A stretch of DNA of 64,000 nucleotides from DASWNP01 sp036399175 (GCA_036399175.1 DASWNP010000057.1:11498-75497), one strand, 5' to 3'; counted from the first letter of the stretch, positions 52,505 to 61,451 are shown. Notes: generated from the letters alone by a model not told the origin. Made by a program: numbers and translations.

Positions 52505-53663
52505 AGAATCGTCGATTGCCCTGTCTGGTCTGCGGCTGCGGGAGCAGTCGGACTGAGACGGTTTGGCGTCGTCCGTTGCGGACGATTTCGACCTGGACGG
52601 TATCGTTTATCTGGTGCTTATCGAGGATGCGGAAGAGGTCGTTGCGGTCGGAGACACGCTCGCCGTCGATGGCGACGATGATGTCGCCGAGGACGACATC
52701 GCCGTCGGCGGTCTGCTGCAAGCCGCGCAGTCCGGCGGCAGCCGCCGCGCCCCCCGGGATGACCTGAAGCACGCCGACGCCCTCTTCGACCGGCAATTCA
52801 ACCTGCGTGCGAACTTCCTTGACGTTATAAGTGCCGATGCCGAGCTTCGGACGAAGCACCACTCCGTTTTTGATGAGTTGCGGCACGACGCGCTTGGCGA
52901 TGTTTACGGGGACGGCGAAGCCGACGCCGACCGAGCCGCCTGCGGGCGAGAGAATCTGCGAGTTAATGCCAATCATGCGTCCCTGCGAATCGAGCAGGGG
53001 GCCGCCGGAGTTGCCGGGGTTGATGGAGGCGTCGGTCTGAATCGCGCCTTCAATCTGGCGTCCGTTGCGCGCCTGAATCGGGCGTTGGAGGCCACTGATG
53101 ACGCCTGTCGTGAGCGTGCGGTCGAGGCCGAAGGGGTTGCCGATGGCGAGCACCTTCTGGCCGACGACGAGGCGGTCGGAATCGGCGAACGGGACTACGT
53201 GCAGAAGTTCGCGCGGCGCACCCTCGACCTTAATGACCGCCAAGTCGGTGTCCGGGTCGCGCCCGACCTCTCTGGCCGGATAGTTCTTATCGCCGCCGAA
53301 GTTGACGCTCAAACGCTGCGCGCCCTCGATAACGTGGAAGTTGGTCAGGATGTGCCCCTCCTTGTCGATAACGGAGCCCGAGCCCGTGCCGGAGCGCTCG
53401 CCGTAGTCGAAGAAGTCGCGGCTCATCGAAGTCGAAGTGATGAAGACGACGCCGGGCGAGACCGTCTTGTAGACTTCGATGTTATTGCGCTCGTCAGTCG
53501 CAACCGAAGGGTCTGTGATGCCTGCGGGCGCTTCCTCGGTGAAGGCCGCGCCGGAGGGCTGGATGCTGCCGCCGAAGCGGTCGAGGCAGGCGACCGTCCC
53601 GGCGGCGAAGATGGCCGAAAGCATCGCAATCGTCAGAATTTGTCGAACGGAGAGCTTATACAT
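52503..53663 (-). CDS. htrA: HtrA/DegP-type periplasmic serine protease with PDZ domain
   Basis: 386 residues from ATG 53663, which follows AGGGAAAA; a TTG at 53687 is less likely. An N-terminal membrane/signal segment (QILTIAMLSAIFAAGTVACL) is followed by the trypsin-like domain with catalytic His110 (TNFHVIEG), Asp140 (DPDTDLAVIKV) and Ser219 (INPGNSGGPLL). A single PDZ domain occupies about 270-375 (VLQVIPGGAAAAAGL; VLGDIIVAIDGERVSD). It degrades or refolds damaged envelope proteins. It is monocistronic, with a heptameric hairpin at its 3' end. Confidence 0.92.
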   Translation of the reverse strand: MYKLSVRQILTIAMLSAIFAAGTVACLDRFGGSIQPSGAAFTEEAPAGITDPSVATDERNNIEVYKTVSPGVVFITSTSMSRDFFDYGERSGTGSGSVIDKEGHILTNFHVIEGAQRLSVNFGGDKNYPAREVGRDPDTDLAVIKVEGAPRELLHVVPFADSDRLVVGQKVLAIGNPFGLDRTLTTGVISGLQRPIQARNGRQIEGAIQTDASINPGNSGGPLLDSQGRMIGINSQILSPAGGSVGVGFAVPVNIAKRVVPQLIKNGVVLRPKLGIGTYNVKEVRTQVELPVEEGVGVLQVIPGGAAAAAGLRGLQQTADGDVVLGDIIVAIDGERVSDRNDLFRILDKHQINDTVQVEIVRNGRRQTVSVRLLPQPQTRQGNRRF

Positions 53664-53937
53664 GGCTTTTTCCCTGTAATTTTTCAAATTCCCAAACCTT
53701 TCCCCGGAAAACTTAGCTGTCTAGCTAAGATGCGCGCCGCCGTGCTCGCGTTTGCGGCGACGACGTGAAGCCGAAGAGCCGCGTTTAAAGCAGGCCAACC
53801 GATGGTTCGTGTACAGAAGAGTTTCCCAGGAGAGACACTTCTAATTACGAACGAGCGCCCCGCGTGGTTTGTAAAAATGCGGTTTGTGATTGACGGAATT
53901 TTCGCCGGAAGAATCCTTCGCGGGCGCAGGGGACGTT
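53664..53937. other. Intergenic region upstream of htrA
   Basis: About 270 bases between the HtrA start and the end of the DUF5658-type gene. It is expected to carry the htrA promoter. No clear envelope-stress promoter or hairpin was identified. Confidence 0.35.
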
Positions 53938-54306
53938 TCAGGAGAGAAGCGCGAGCAGGTGATTCGGGAGCGAGGCGACGTAGAGGATGGCCGTCTCGGG
54001 CGCGCTATAACCGAGCGCGGAGAGGCCGGTCGCGGCGTGGACGAGCATGAGCGCGAGGTAGAGTCCGAGCACGAGGCGCAGTCCGCGACGCGCGAGCTGA
54101 AGGTGCGACCAGCGATAGAGCACGTAGGCGACGAGCGCGCCGACCGCGAGCTTGGTGAGAAGGAAAGGCGCATCGCCCACGTCGAGCAGGTAGGCCATCA
54201 GGCCGTTGCCCTCGGTCGCCCAGCCGTTACGCACCCAGATGAGGGTCAGTTGCGCGTCAATCCAGTTCAGACCAAACAGCAGAAGGCATTTCGCGTAGGC
54301 GCTCAT
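53938..54306 (-). CDS. DUF5658-like membrane protein
   Basis: 122 residues with three or four hydrophobic helices. The start LLLFGLNWIDAQLTLIWVRNG, with Asn-x-x-Asp in the first helix and GNGLMAYLL after it, matches the DUF5658 pattern. Function unknown. It is followed (on this strand) by htrA after 274 bases. Confidence 0.7.
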   Translation of the reverse strand: MSAYAKCLLLFGLNWIDAQLTLIWVRNGWATEGNGLMAYLLDVGDAPFLLTKLAVGALVAYVLYRWSHLQLARRGLRLVLGLYLALMLVHAATGLSALGYSAPETAILYVASLPNHLLALLS

Positions 54307-54367
54307 TTGTCTGACAACCCAACCCTTTCGCGGCCAACTTTGTTAAAACGCTCCCTTCAAAAACCGA

Positions 54368-54394
54368 ACCCCCAGCTTGCTTAAGGCTGGGGGT
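54368..54394. terminator. Hairpin with GC-rich 9-bp arms
   Basis: ACCCCCAGC (54368-54376) and GCTGGGGGT (54386-54394) pair exactly around a 9-nt loop. There is no long T-run. It lies between the DUF885 gene end and the DUF5658 gene start. Confidence 0.5.
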
Positions 54395-54476
54395 CTCGAT
54401 TCTTCACCAAAAGAGGAGCAAAAAACAGAACTAACTCACTTGTAGTCGGTAGAAACTCTCAATGCGCGCCCTCTTC

Positions 54477-54656
54477 CAAGAAGGGGGTTGGGGGTCGGGA
54501 GTTAGGGGTTGGGGAAAACCAAAAACCGCTCGGCTCTTTCCTCTCCAACCTCATTTTGCAGGCTTTAGCTTCCCTGCTTTTCCCTTCCCGTTTTTCTTCC
54601 GCTTCCCCGCTTTTTCTTCCCCATCCCCCAGCCCCTAACCCCTATCCCCCGTCTTC
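54477..54656. repeat. Heptameric-repeat hairpin, GGGGTTG family, with long loop
   Basis: The left arm 54477-54520 (TTGGGGG, TCGGGAG, TTAGGGG, TTGGGGA) pairs with 54617-54656 (CATCCCC, CAGCCCC, TAACCCC, TATCCCC). The intervening 96 bases are pyrimidine-rich and also loosely 7-periodic. The right arm touches the stop codon of the DUF885 gene (54655-54657). Confidence 0.8.
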
Positions 54657-56403
54657 ACAGCGCCATCATCTCGCGGACGTATTTGGCGGGAGGAGAGCCG
54701 AAGGAGAGCATCTGGTCGTGCAGACGCCGGAGGTCGAGCGCGCCTTTCGATTTGGCTTCGGCGGCGCGCCGGATGTCCGTGACTTCGACGCTGCCGACGT
54801 AGTAGGTCGAAAGCTGCGTGGAGGAAAGCTGCGCGCGACGCCACTTGCCCGCGGCCTCGCCCTCTTCCTGAAAGCCTTCGTTCATCATAAAGTCGATGGC
54901 CTCTCGTTCGGTCATCCCGGCAGTGTGAATCTTCTGGTCGATGATGGCGTTGACGATGACTCTCAGGCGCATCTTCAACTGCTGCATGCGAACTTCCGCG
55001 CCGCCGTAGCCGTGCTCGGCCATGAGGCGTTCGGCGTAGACCGCCCAGCCCTCGACGAACGTGCCGCTCTGGAAGATGGCGCGGACTTTGGTCGGCGCTT
55101 TGAAGCGGTTCGAGTGTGCGAGTTGCAGATAGTGGCCGGGCATCGCTTCGTGGATGGTTAGGTTCTCGACCATGTAGTTGTTGTACTCGCGGAAGAAGGA
55201 GGCGACGCGCTCGGGCGTCCAATCCTTCGGCGTCGGCGAGATGGCGTAGAAGGTCTCGTTCTTGCGCTCTAAGGGCCCCGCCGCGTCGCAGTAAGCGACG
55301 GCCACGCCGCGCGCATACTCCGGCATGACGATGACTTTGACCGGCTCAGACGGCACGGTGACGAGATTCTTTGAGCGAACGAAGTCGGTCGTCTCTTTGA
55401 GGTCTTCGGTGGCTAAGGCGACGATGGTCTCGTTCGTCGGGCGATTCTCCGCGAGTTTCGAGAGCACCGCTTTGATGACCTGCTTCTTATCCGAGAGTCG
55501 CGCCTCTGACTGCTCTGCGGGGAAGAACTTTTTATAGAGCGGCAGCGCCACTTCGTACATCTCGTTCTGCGTGGCGCGCAGGTCGGCTTCGGCGCGCTGG
55601 AGGATGGTCTCTTTGGGCAGGTCTGTGTCGAGCGCGTAGCGGAGCTTGCGTCGGAACTTCTCGTCGCCCAGACGGAAGTCGGCGGTCGAGCGCGGCAGCA
55701 GTACTTCCTTCATCCACTTGCCGTAATCTTCGAGCGCGGCGACGGCTGCGGCCTGCGCCGGAGCAAGCTCGGCTCGCGTCTCGGGCGCTTGCTGGATGAA
55801 GGTCTGCAACTCGTCGCGGATGAGGCTGATGGTTCCCTGATTCTGCGCGATGGCCGTCTCGGTGTAGACGCGCGGCGGATTCTTGAGCGTGGCTTTGGCC
55901 TGCGAGACGACTCGCGGAATTTCCATGAGCCGCCCCCTCACGCTCGACAGGCGTTCCCGAAGCGGCGCGAAATCACGCGCGACGAGAGAGTAGATAGAGT
56001 TGCCGACGTTGTAGTTCAGAGGATTCCACTCGTACTCGCGCAGCGTGTCGAGCGCGAAGAGGTTCGCTTCAAGCTGCGTCCGCATGATTCGGTAATCGAC
56101 GCTGTTGACCTTGCTCAGGCCGGAGACCGGGACGGCGTCGAGCGACTTGAGAAAAGTTTGGTTGAGCGTGCGCGCCTGCTCGACGCCTTTGAGACTGTAG
56201 TCGCCGAGGCGTCGGTCGTAGCGATGGTCGCCGAGCTGTGTGGCCGCCTCCGGGTTCATCTCCAGATATTGCTCGATGTAGCTGTTCGCCAGTTCTTCAA
56301 AACGGCGGTCGGCCGACTGGCTCGCGCGTTTCGAGTAGACGCTCACGCCTGGAACGGCGAGCGCGACGAGTGAGACAAATGTCAGAGCCTTCAGTATGTT
56401 CAT
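54655..56403 (-). CDS. DUF885 family protein, probable secreted metallopeptidase-like
   Basis: 582 residues from ATG 56403 (an ATG at 56436 is possible). A signal peptide (ILKALTFVSLVALAVPGVSV) precedes an all-helical protein. The motif TIHEAMPGHYLQLAH near 455 is the HExxPGH signature of DUF885, which resembles a zinc peptidase site. ANSYIEQYLEMNPEAATQLG near the N-terminus is also typical. Substrate unknown. It sits downstream of the serine acetyltransferase gene on the same strand, 120 bases away. Confidence 0.85.
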   Translation of the reverse strand: MNILKALTFVSLVALAVPGVSVYSKRASQSADRRFEELANSYIEQYLEMNPEAATQLGDHRYDRRLGDYSLKGVEQARTLNQTFLKSLDAVPVSGLSKVNSVDYRIMRTQLEANLFALDTLREYEWNPLNYNVGNSIYSLVARDFAPLRERLSSVRGRLMEIPRVVSQAKATLKNPPRVYTETAIAQNQGTISLIRDELQTFIQQAPETRAELAPAQAAAVAALEDYGKWMKEVLLPRSTADFRLGDEKFRRKLRYALDTDLPKETILQRAEADLRATQNEMYEVALPLYKKFFPAEQSEARLSDKKQVIKAVLSKLAENRPTNETIVALATEDLKETTDFVRSKNLVTVPSEPVKVIVMPEYARGVAVAYCDAAGPLERKNETFYAISPTPKDWTPERVASFFREYNNYMVENLTIHEAMPGHYLQLAHSNRFKAPTKVRAIFQSGTFVEGWAVYAERLMAEHGYGGAEVRMQQLKMRLRVIVNAIIDQKIHTAGMTEREAIDFMMNEGFQEEGEAAGKWRRAQLSSTQLSTYYVGSVEVTDIRRAAEAKSKGALDLRRLHDQMLSFGSPPAKYVREMMAL

Positions 56404-56522
56404 AGAATCTTTTTTCTCGATTGAAGGAGAGCGCATTTCTCTCGTTTGCGCCCTCGAATAAAATCCGTCGCTTCTCGAAACGGGATGCGCCGCGAAGCGC
56501 ACGCGCAGGAGAGCTTAACGCT

Positions 56523-57440
56523 TCAAGAGGCGGCGGCTTCTTCGTTGTTGGGGAGAAAGCGCAGGGCGGGAGATTCCTGTAGGACGCGCGTGTTGGGCGG
56601 AACGCTGTGCGTCAGCCAGACGTTTCCGCCGACGACGCTGCCGCGCCCGATGACCGTTTCGCCGCCGAGGATGGTCGCGCCCGCGTAGATAATCACGTCG
56701 TCCTCGATGGTCGGGTGTCGCTTGGTATGGCGGACGAGCTGGCCTTCGGCGTCCTTGTCGAAAGAGAAAGCGCCGAGCGTCACGCCCTGATAGAGCTTGA
56801 CGTTGTTGCCGATGACGGCCGTGCCGCCGATAACTATTCCCGTGCCGTGATCCATGAAGAAGCTTGAGCCTATCTGCGTGCCCGGATGGATGTCGATACC
56901 GGTGCGCTGATGCGCGTGCTCGGTCATAATGCGCGGGATGAGCGGCACGCGAAGCTTATAAAACTCGTGCGCGACGCGGTAGACCATGACGGCGTAGATG
57001 CCCGGATAGCTGAAAATGATTTCGTCTATGCAGGTGGCCGCCGGGTCGCCCTCGTAGGCGGCGCGCACGTCCGTCGCTAAGGTGACGCGCAGGTCTGGAA
57101 GCTTTGAGAGAAACCGGGCGGCGCACTCGGCGGCTTCGCGCTCGGGCGCGTGGCAGGCCGTGTCGAGCCGCTCGCTGTGATTGATGGCGCGCTTAATCTG
57201 CTCGGTCAGCGTTTCGTAGAGCCAGGCCATGCGCGCTTCGACGTGCTGGCCGATGCTCGCGCCCGTTAACCCTTGCGTGCCGATGTAGCCCGGAAAAAGC
57301 AGCTCGTGAATCGTCACGAGGACGCGGATGATTTCGGCGTGCGACGGCAGAGGCCGCCGGTCGAGATGATGAATCTTCACGCCGTCCGCACTGTAAGACT
57401 CGACGAGCGAGCGCGTCGCCTGCTCCAGCTTTTCGTTCAT
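56523..57440 (-). CDS. cysE: Serine O-acetyltransferase (CysE/EpsC type)
   Basis: 305 residues. A helical N-terminal half is followed by a left-handed beta-helix made of hexapeptide repeats from about 180 (GIDIHPGTQIGSSFFMDHGT; VIGNNVKLYQGVTLG; IIYAGATILGGETVIGRGSV). HPGTQIG, FMDHGTG and HPTIEDDV are the classic CysE substrate-binding stretches. It transfers acetyl from acetyl-CoA to serine, the first step of cysteine synthesis. No ribosome site is visible before the ATG; a heptameric hairpin starts 7 bases upstream of it. Confidence 0.92.
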   Translation of the reverse strand: MNEKLEQATRSLVESYSADGVKIHHLDRRPLPSHAEIIRVLVTIHELLFPGYIGTQGLTGASIGQHVEARMAWLYETLTEQIKRAINHSERLDTACHAPEREAAECAARFLSKLPDLRVTLATDVRAAYEGDPAATCIDEIIFSYPGIYAVMVYRVAHEFYKLRVPLIPRIMTEHAHQRTGIDIHPGTQIGSSFFMDHGTGIVIGGTAVIGNNVKLYQGVTLGAFSFDKDAEGQLVRHTKRHPTIEDDVIIYAGATILGGETVIGRGSVVGGNVWLTHSVPPNTRVLQESPALRFLPNNEEAAAS

Positions 57441-57447
57441 TGGGATT

Positions 57448-57522
57448 AGCTATCAGCAATCAGCTTTCAGCAATCAGCAAAACCGATTTTGGCTGACTGC
57501 TGAAAGCTGATTGCTGATAGCT
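57448..57522. repeat. Heptameric-repeat hairpin, TCAGCAA family
   Basis: The left arm 57448-57482 (TATCAGC, AATCAGC, TTTCAGC, AATCAGC) is nearly perfectly complemented by 57487-57522. The loop is only about 4 bases. It lies between the stop of the 87-residue gene (57524) and the start of the acetyltransferase gene (57440). Confidence 0.9.
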
Positions 57523-57523
57523 C

Positions 57524-57787
57524 CTATTCAATCTCGATAGCGCGTTCTTTGGCGATGCCGCGCGCTTTCATAATGATGTCGTCGTCGGGCGGCTCTGCGC
57601 CCTGCATCCAGGCCGCGACCTCTTCGACGGGGCGACCGAGCGCGACGGCGAATTTCTCGTCGTCGGCTTCAAAACCCTGATCGCGCAGTCGCTTCAGGAG
57701 CGCCAGGCCCCCGGTCTCGTCCAGCCCCCGGTCGTCGAGCGCCTCTTCGTTTGCCCCGCGCGCCTCGTCCATGTTCGTGTTGTCCAT
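57524..57787 (-). CDS. Small acidic helical protein, 87 residues
   Basis: It starts at ATG 57787, whose first base is the last base of the TAA of the metal-chaperone gene (TAATG overlap), so translation is coupled; GGAGGGAG lies about 10 bases upstream. The N-terminal 35 residues are acidic. The rest has helices (LALLKRLRDQGFEADDEKFA; VALGRPVEEVAAWMQG) resembling a small helix-turn-helix with an ALGRPVEEVAAW core. Function unknown; coupling suggests a link to metal handling. Confidence 0.65.
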   Translation of the reverse strand: MDNTNMDEARGANEEALDDRGLDETGGLALLKRLRDQGFEADDEKFAVALGRPVEEVAAWMQGAEPPDDDIIMKARGIAKERAIEIE

Positions 57788-58023
57788 TAAGCTGCTCCCT
57801 CCGTTTGCGGTTCGTCGCCTGTAGTGGCCTGATAACCCAAATCCTGAATCTTCTTGATGAGCGTCGTCTGCTGCACGGTGTTGTCGTCGAACTCGACGAC
57901 CGCCGTCTTGCCGCTGAAAGTCACGTCGGCTCTCTGGACGCCCGCCGTCTCTTCTAGAGTCTCCTTGATGTTCTCGGCGCACGAATCGCAGTGCATCCCC
58001 TTGATGTGAAACTCCGCCTTCAT
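57787..58023 (-). CDS. Heavy-metal-associated (HMA) domain protein, CopZ-like
   Basis: 78 residues from ATG 58023, which follows GGAGGGAAA; the longer frame to 58104 lacks support. The HMA fold is complete: FHIKGMHCDSCAENIKETL with Cys12 and Cys15, GVQRADVTFSGKTAVVEFDD and a C-terminal helix (IKKIQDLGY). It binds Cu(I) or a similar soft metal and passes it to partners. No ATPase gene is adjacent. It is coupled to the 87-residue gene. Confidence 0.88.
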   Translation of the reverse strand: MKAEFHIKGMHCDSCAENIKETLEETAGVQRADVTFSGKTAVVEFDDNTVQQTTLIKKIQDLGYQATTGDEPQTEGAA

Positions 58024-58140
58024 TTTCCCTCCCCCTCGAACGCCAGTCGGGCGAGCGCCCGGCCGCGCATTCACTTCAGAGACAGACGCGCGCCGACGCC
58101 GCACTCTTTAGCCGTCCAAAAATTTAGTTCTCGTCTTGCA

Positions 58141-58169
58141 TCCGGTGCGTCGTATTATACAGCACCGGA
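58141..58169. promoter_or_regulatory. Inverted repeat around a -10-like box, candidate operator
   Basis: TCCGGTGC (58141-58148) and GCACCGGA (58162-58169) flank TATTATAC. It lies between the divergent HMA-protein (-) and prmC (+) genes. Dyads that bracket a -10 region are typical of repressor or MerR-type operators; a metal sensor is conceivable for the HMA side. Confidence 0.45.
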
Positions 58170-58269
58170 CGAGACAAAAGGAAAAGCGAGACGAAGAGAA
58201 GCACGACGAGGAGCGGCGAGATGCGGAGACGCGCTCCGTCGCATGATTCGACGCAGCGCGTCTATTCTG

Positions 58270-59160
58270 ATGAGCGACGAGATGAGCAAGGGGCTAAAGT
58301 CAGAGACCATCGCGGCGGCTATCAATGAGGGCGCGCGCGTGCTCGGCGAGGGCGGAGTGGCCGAGGCGCGGCGCGAGGCCGCGTCGCTTCTCATGCACGT
58401 CATCCGGCGCGACCGCGCCTTTTTGATTACGCACGCCGATGAAAGCCTCGCTCTTACAGACCTCGCGGAGTTTGGGCGCGCGGTCGCGCGGCGCGCGGCG
58501 GGCGAGCCTTTGCAATACATCAAGGGACGACAGGAGTTCTACGGTCTCGACTTCGAGGTGACGCCCGACGTGCTCATCCCTCGACCGGAGACCGAGCTTC
58601 TCATCGAAGCTGCGCTCGAACTTCTCAGAGAGACGAGCGCGCCTTTCATCTGCGATGTCGGCACGGGCTCGGGCTGCATCGCCGTCGCGCTCCTCTACGA
58701 ACGCGCGGACGCGCGCGCCCTCGCCCTCGACATCTCGACGGCTGCGCTCCGAGTGGCCGAGCGCAACGCAGAGCACAACGGCGTCGCCGCGCGTCTCGAC
58801 CTCCTTGAGTCCGACTGCCTCGACGCGCTCAATCGAAGCGACGCTGACGCGCGTTTTCAAATCATCGTCTCAAATCCGCCCTACGTCGCCGAGCGCGACC
58901 TCGAAGGACTACAGAGAGAAGTGCGCGACCACGAGCCGCGCGTCGCTCTCACGCCCGGCGGCGACGGCCTCCGTGTGATTCGACGCCTTCTCGCAGACTC
59001 CCCTCGCTTCCTCGACGCCAGAGGCCATCTTCTCTTTGAAATCGGCTTCAACCAACACGAAGCCGTCCACGCCCTCATCGACCCGCACGTCTGGACGCTC
59101 ATCGACATCCACCGAGACCTGCAAGGCATCCCGCGCACGGTGGCGCTAAGGAAAAGGTAA
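58270..59160 (+). CDS. prmC: Release factor glutamine methyltransferase
   Basis: 296 residues from ATG 58270 (upstream in-frame sequence is Arg-rich and not part of the family). The N-terminal helical domain binds the release factor. The catalytic domain has DVGTGSGCIAVAL (SAM loop) and IVSNPPYV (NPPY motif that binds the Gln side chain). LIPRPETELL is another PrmC marker. It methylates the GGQ glutamine of RF1 and RF2. The last residues (LRKR) are encoded at the edge of a heptameric hairpin. Confidence 0.92.
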   Translation: MSDEMSKGLKSETIAAAINEGARVLGEGGVAEARREAASLLMHVIRRDRAFLITHADESLALTDLAEFGRAVARRAAGEPLQYIKGRQEFYGLDFEVTPDVLIPRPETELLIEAALELLRETSAPFICDVGTGSGCIAVALLYERADARALALDISTAALRVAERNAEHNGVAARLDLLESDCLDALNRSDADARFQIIVSNPPYVAERDLEGLQREVRDHEPRVALTPGGDGLRVIRRLLADSPRFLDARGHLLFEIGFNQHEAVHALIDPHVWTLIDIHRDLQGIPRTVALRKR

Positions 59161-59342
59161 AAAGGAAAAGGGCAAAAGGAAACGGCGATGGCGTCGGCGA
59201 GTGCTCTGAAGAGGCGGCTTCTCTGTAGGCTGACACGTGTCGCTCATTCGCGTCGCTTATTCCGGTTGCCAGTTACTCAGAAAAGTGCTTATTATCTTCT
59301 GCCTTTTACCTTTGCCTTTTACCTTTTGACCTTTTCCTTCCC
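59149..59342. repeat. Heptameric-repeat hairpin (AAGGTAA/TTACCTT family) with long loop
   Basis: The left arm 59149-59183 (AGGAAAA, GGTAAAA, AGGAAAA, GGGCAAA) pairs with 59297-59342 (pyrimidine-rich CCTTTTA and CCTTTTG units). The loop is about 113 bases. It includes the prmC stop codon and ends about 10 bases before the murA ATG. Confidence 0.75.
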
Positions 59343-59352
59343 GTCAGGGCTT

Positions 59353-60690
59353 ATGGATAAATTTCGCATCAAGGGCGGGCGGGCAATCTCCGGGCGCGTG
59401 CAGATTAGCGGCGCGAAGAATTCGGCTCTGCCGTGTCTGGCCGCCGCGCTCCTGACGCCCGAGACCCTCATCCTTCACAACGCGCCTTACGTGCGCGACA
59501 TCATCACGCAGCGCCGTCTGCTCGAAGACCTCGGCGCAACCGTCCTCACGCCGGAATTGCGTACCTACAAAATCAACGCCTCGCACATCGAGCTTTTCGA
59601 AGCGCCTTACGAGTTGGTGAAGACGATGCGCGCTTCGGTGCTCGTCTTAGGGCCGCTGCTGGCGCGTTTCGGCAAGGCGAAGGTTTCGCTGCCGGGCGGC
59701 TGCGCCATCGGCACGCGCCCGATTGACCTGCACCTCGAAGGCTTGAAGATGCTCGGCGCGGAAGTGGCGCTCGAAGCCGGAGACGTGGTGGCGCGCACGC
59801 CGAAGCGCGGGCGCTTGCAGGGCGGCGAGGTCGAGTTCAACAAGGTAACGGTGACGGGCACGGAGAACCTGATGATGGCCGCCACGCTCGCCGAAGGTCG
59901 GACGGTGCTCCGCAACGCGGCGCGCGAGCCGGAGATAAACGACCTCGCGGAGCTGCTCAACCGCATGGGCGGACGCGTGCGCGGCGCGGGCACGCCGACG
60001 ATTACGATTGATGGCGTCGAGTCGCTCGGCGGCGCAGAGCACACGATTATTCCCGACCGCATCGAGACCGGCACGTTTCTCGTCGCCGCCGCCATCACGC
60101 ACGGCGAGCTGGAAGTTAAGGGCTGTCGTCCTGAGCATTCGGCGGCTGTGATAGCGAAGCTCAGAGAGGCCGGAGTCGAGATTGAAGAGGTCAACCAGAG
60201 CACTCTGCACGCCCGCTGTTCGAGCGCGGGCTTGCGCGGGTGCGACGTGAAGACCGAGCCGCACCCGCGTTTCCCGACCGACATGCAGGCTCAATACATG
60301 GCTCTGATGACGCAGGCCGACGGGCGCTCGCGCATCGTCGAGAGCATCTTCGAGAACCGCTTCATGCACGCCTCCGAGATGCAGCGCATGGGCGCTGAAA
60401 TAAGCATCGAAGGCAACACGGCGATTGTCGAAGGCGCACAGCAACTCACAGGCGCGCGCGTGCAGGCGTCCGACCTGCGAGCCTCCGCCAGCCTCGTCCT
60501 CGCCGGTCTCGCCGCGCGCGGCGAAACTATCATCGACCGCGTCTATCACATCGACCGGGGCTACGAAAAAATCGAAGACAAGCTGCGCCAGCTCGGAGCC
60601 GACATCGAACGCATACGCGGCTCAGTCACCGCGCCCCTCCCTTCCCTCGAATCACTCGAAGCGAACACGCCGGTCGTAAATCGTGAGTAG
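59353..60690 (+). CDS. murA: UDP-N-acetylglucosamine 1-carboxyvinyltransferase
   Basis: 445 residues from ATG 59353. The frame is open to 59188, but the added 55 residues come from the repeat and are not part of MurA; MDKFRIKGG is the normal start. GAKNSALPCLAAALL near 20 and LPGGCAIGTRPIDLHL with the catalytic Cys117 are intact. It transfers enolpyruvate from PEP to UDP-GlcNAc, the first committed step of peptidoglycan synthesis; the Cys is the fosfomycin target. Its last residues (VVNRE) are encoded in a heptameric hairpin arm. Confidence 0.95.
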   Translation: MDKFRIKGGRAISGRVQISGAKNSALPCLAAALLTPETLILHNAPYVRDIITQRRLLEDLGATVLTPELRTYKINASHIELFEAPYELVKTMRASVLVLGPLLARFGKAKVSLPGGCAIGTRPIDLHLEGLKMLGAEVALEAGDVVARTPKRGRLQGGEVEFNKVTVTGTENLMMAATLAEGRTVLRNAAREPEINDLAELLNRMGGRVRGAGTPTITIDGVESLGGAEHTIIPDRIETGTFLVAAAITHGELEVKGCRPEHSAAVIAKLREAGVEIEEVNQSTLHARCSSAGLRGCDVKTEPHPRFPTDMQAQYMALMTQADGRSRIVESIFENRFMHASEMQRMGAEISIEGNTAIVEGAQQLTGARVQASDLRASASLVLAGLAARGETIIDRVYHIDRGYEKIEDKLRQLGADIERIRGSVTAPLPSLESLEANTPVVNRE

Positions 60691-60834
60691 AAAGACAGGG
60701 TAAATAGTGAATGGTGAATGGTGAATGGATAGAACTGATGAATGGTGAAAGACTGGCTCTTTCTATTTACCATTTACCGTTCACCATTTACCCGCTTTTA
60801 TCTATTCACGATTTACGATTCACGATTTACGGTT
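60674..60834. repeat. Heptameric-repeat hairpin, GGTGAAT/GTAAATC family, between convergent genes
   Basis: GTAAATCGTGA at 60675-60685 is complemented by TCACGATTTAC near 60820-60830, with inner GGTGAAT and TTCACCA-type units. It holds the end of murA on one strand and the end of the methyltransferase gene on the other, so both proteins finish with VNRE-type residues. Confidence 0.88.
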
Positions 60835-61415
60835 TTCCTGAAGTTCGCCGTGTAGCTCCAGCGCGCGCCGTGGCGTTCGTAAAACTCGAAGCCCTGAGTT
60901 TCGACGAGCGATTTGACTTTGGCGAAGGGTGAGAAATCGGGGTCGGGCAGATGCTCGCTGATGGAGAGAAGGCCGCCGGGCTTCAGAACGCGCCGGGCTT
61001 CGTCGAAGAAGGCTTTCTGATTCCCCACTTCACCCAGCACGGCGACGAGAAAAAGCACGTCGAAGGAGTCTTCCCTGAACGGCAGGCGAGAAGCGTCGGC
61101 GAGCGTGTAGCCGACGTTTGATAACCCTTCGGCTTCGAGTTTTCGCCGCGCCTTCTTCAGCATCTCGGGCTGCAAGTCTAAAAGCTCCAGATGTCCTGCC
61201 GAGACCCTCTGCGCGACTGCCGCGCTGTAGAAGCCCGAGCCAGCGCCGACTTCAAGCACACGACTCCTGTTTGTGAGACCGAGACGAGCGACCAGTTTTT
61301 CGGGCGAGAGGACAAGGTTTCGCCACGGAAGTTCGAGGAAGAGCGATATTTCGTGCGGAAATATCCCGCGCCCGAGGCCGTCTCTCAAGCTGCTTGCCCA
61401 GCGAATCGCCTTCAT
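60813..61415 (-). CDS. Class I SAM-dependent methyltransferase
   Basis: 200 residues. The SAM loop is RVLEVGAGSGFYSAAVA near 53-69. Motif II is LELLDLQPEMLKKARRKL, and LPFREDSFDVLFLVAVLGEV gives motif III. It belongs to the broad Methyltransf_11 type (ubiE-like); the substrate is not evident. Its last residues (TVNRES) are encoded in the hairpin shared with murA. The TPR gene lies upstream on the same strand, 36 bases away. Confidence 0.85.
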   Translation of the reverse strand: MKAIRWASSLRDGLGRGIFPHEISLFLELPWRNLVLSPEKLVARLGLTNRSRVLEVGAGSGFYSAAVAQRVSAGHLELLDLQPEMLKKARRKLEAEGLSNVGYTLADASRLPFREDSFDVLFLVAVLGEVGNQKAFFDEARRVLKPGGLLSISEHLPDPDFSPFAKVKSLVETQGFEFYERHGARWSYTANFRKTVNRES

Positions 61416-61451
61416 AAATTTCGCGCACTCACCGGACGACCGCCCGACGCC

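Noticed and set aside
59188..59352. 55-residue N-terminal extension of MurA
   Set aside because: It is translated from the hairpin arm and loop; MurA homology starts at ATG 59353.
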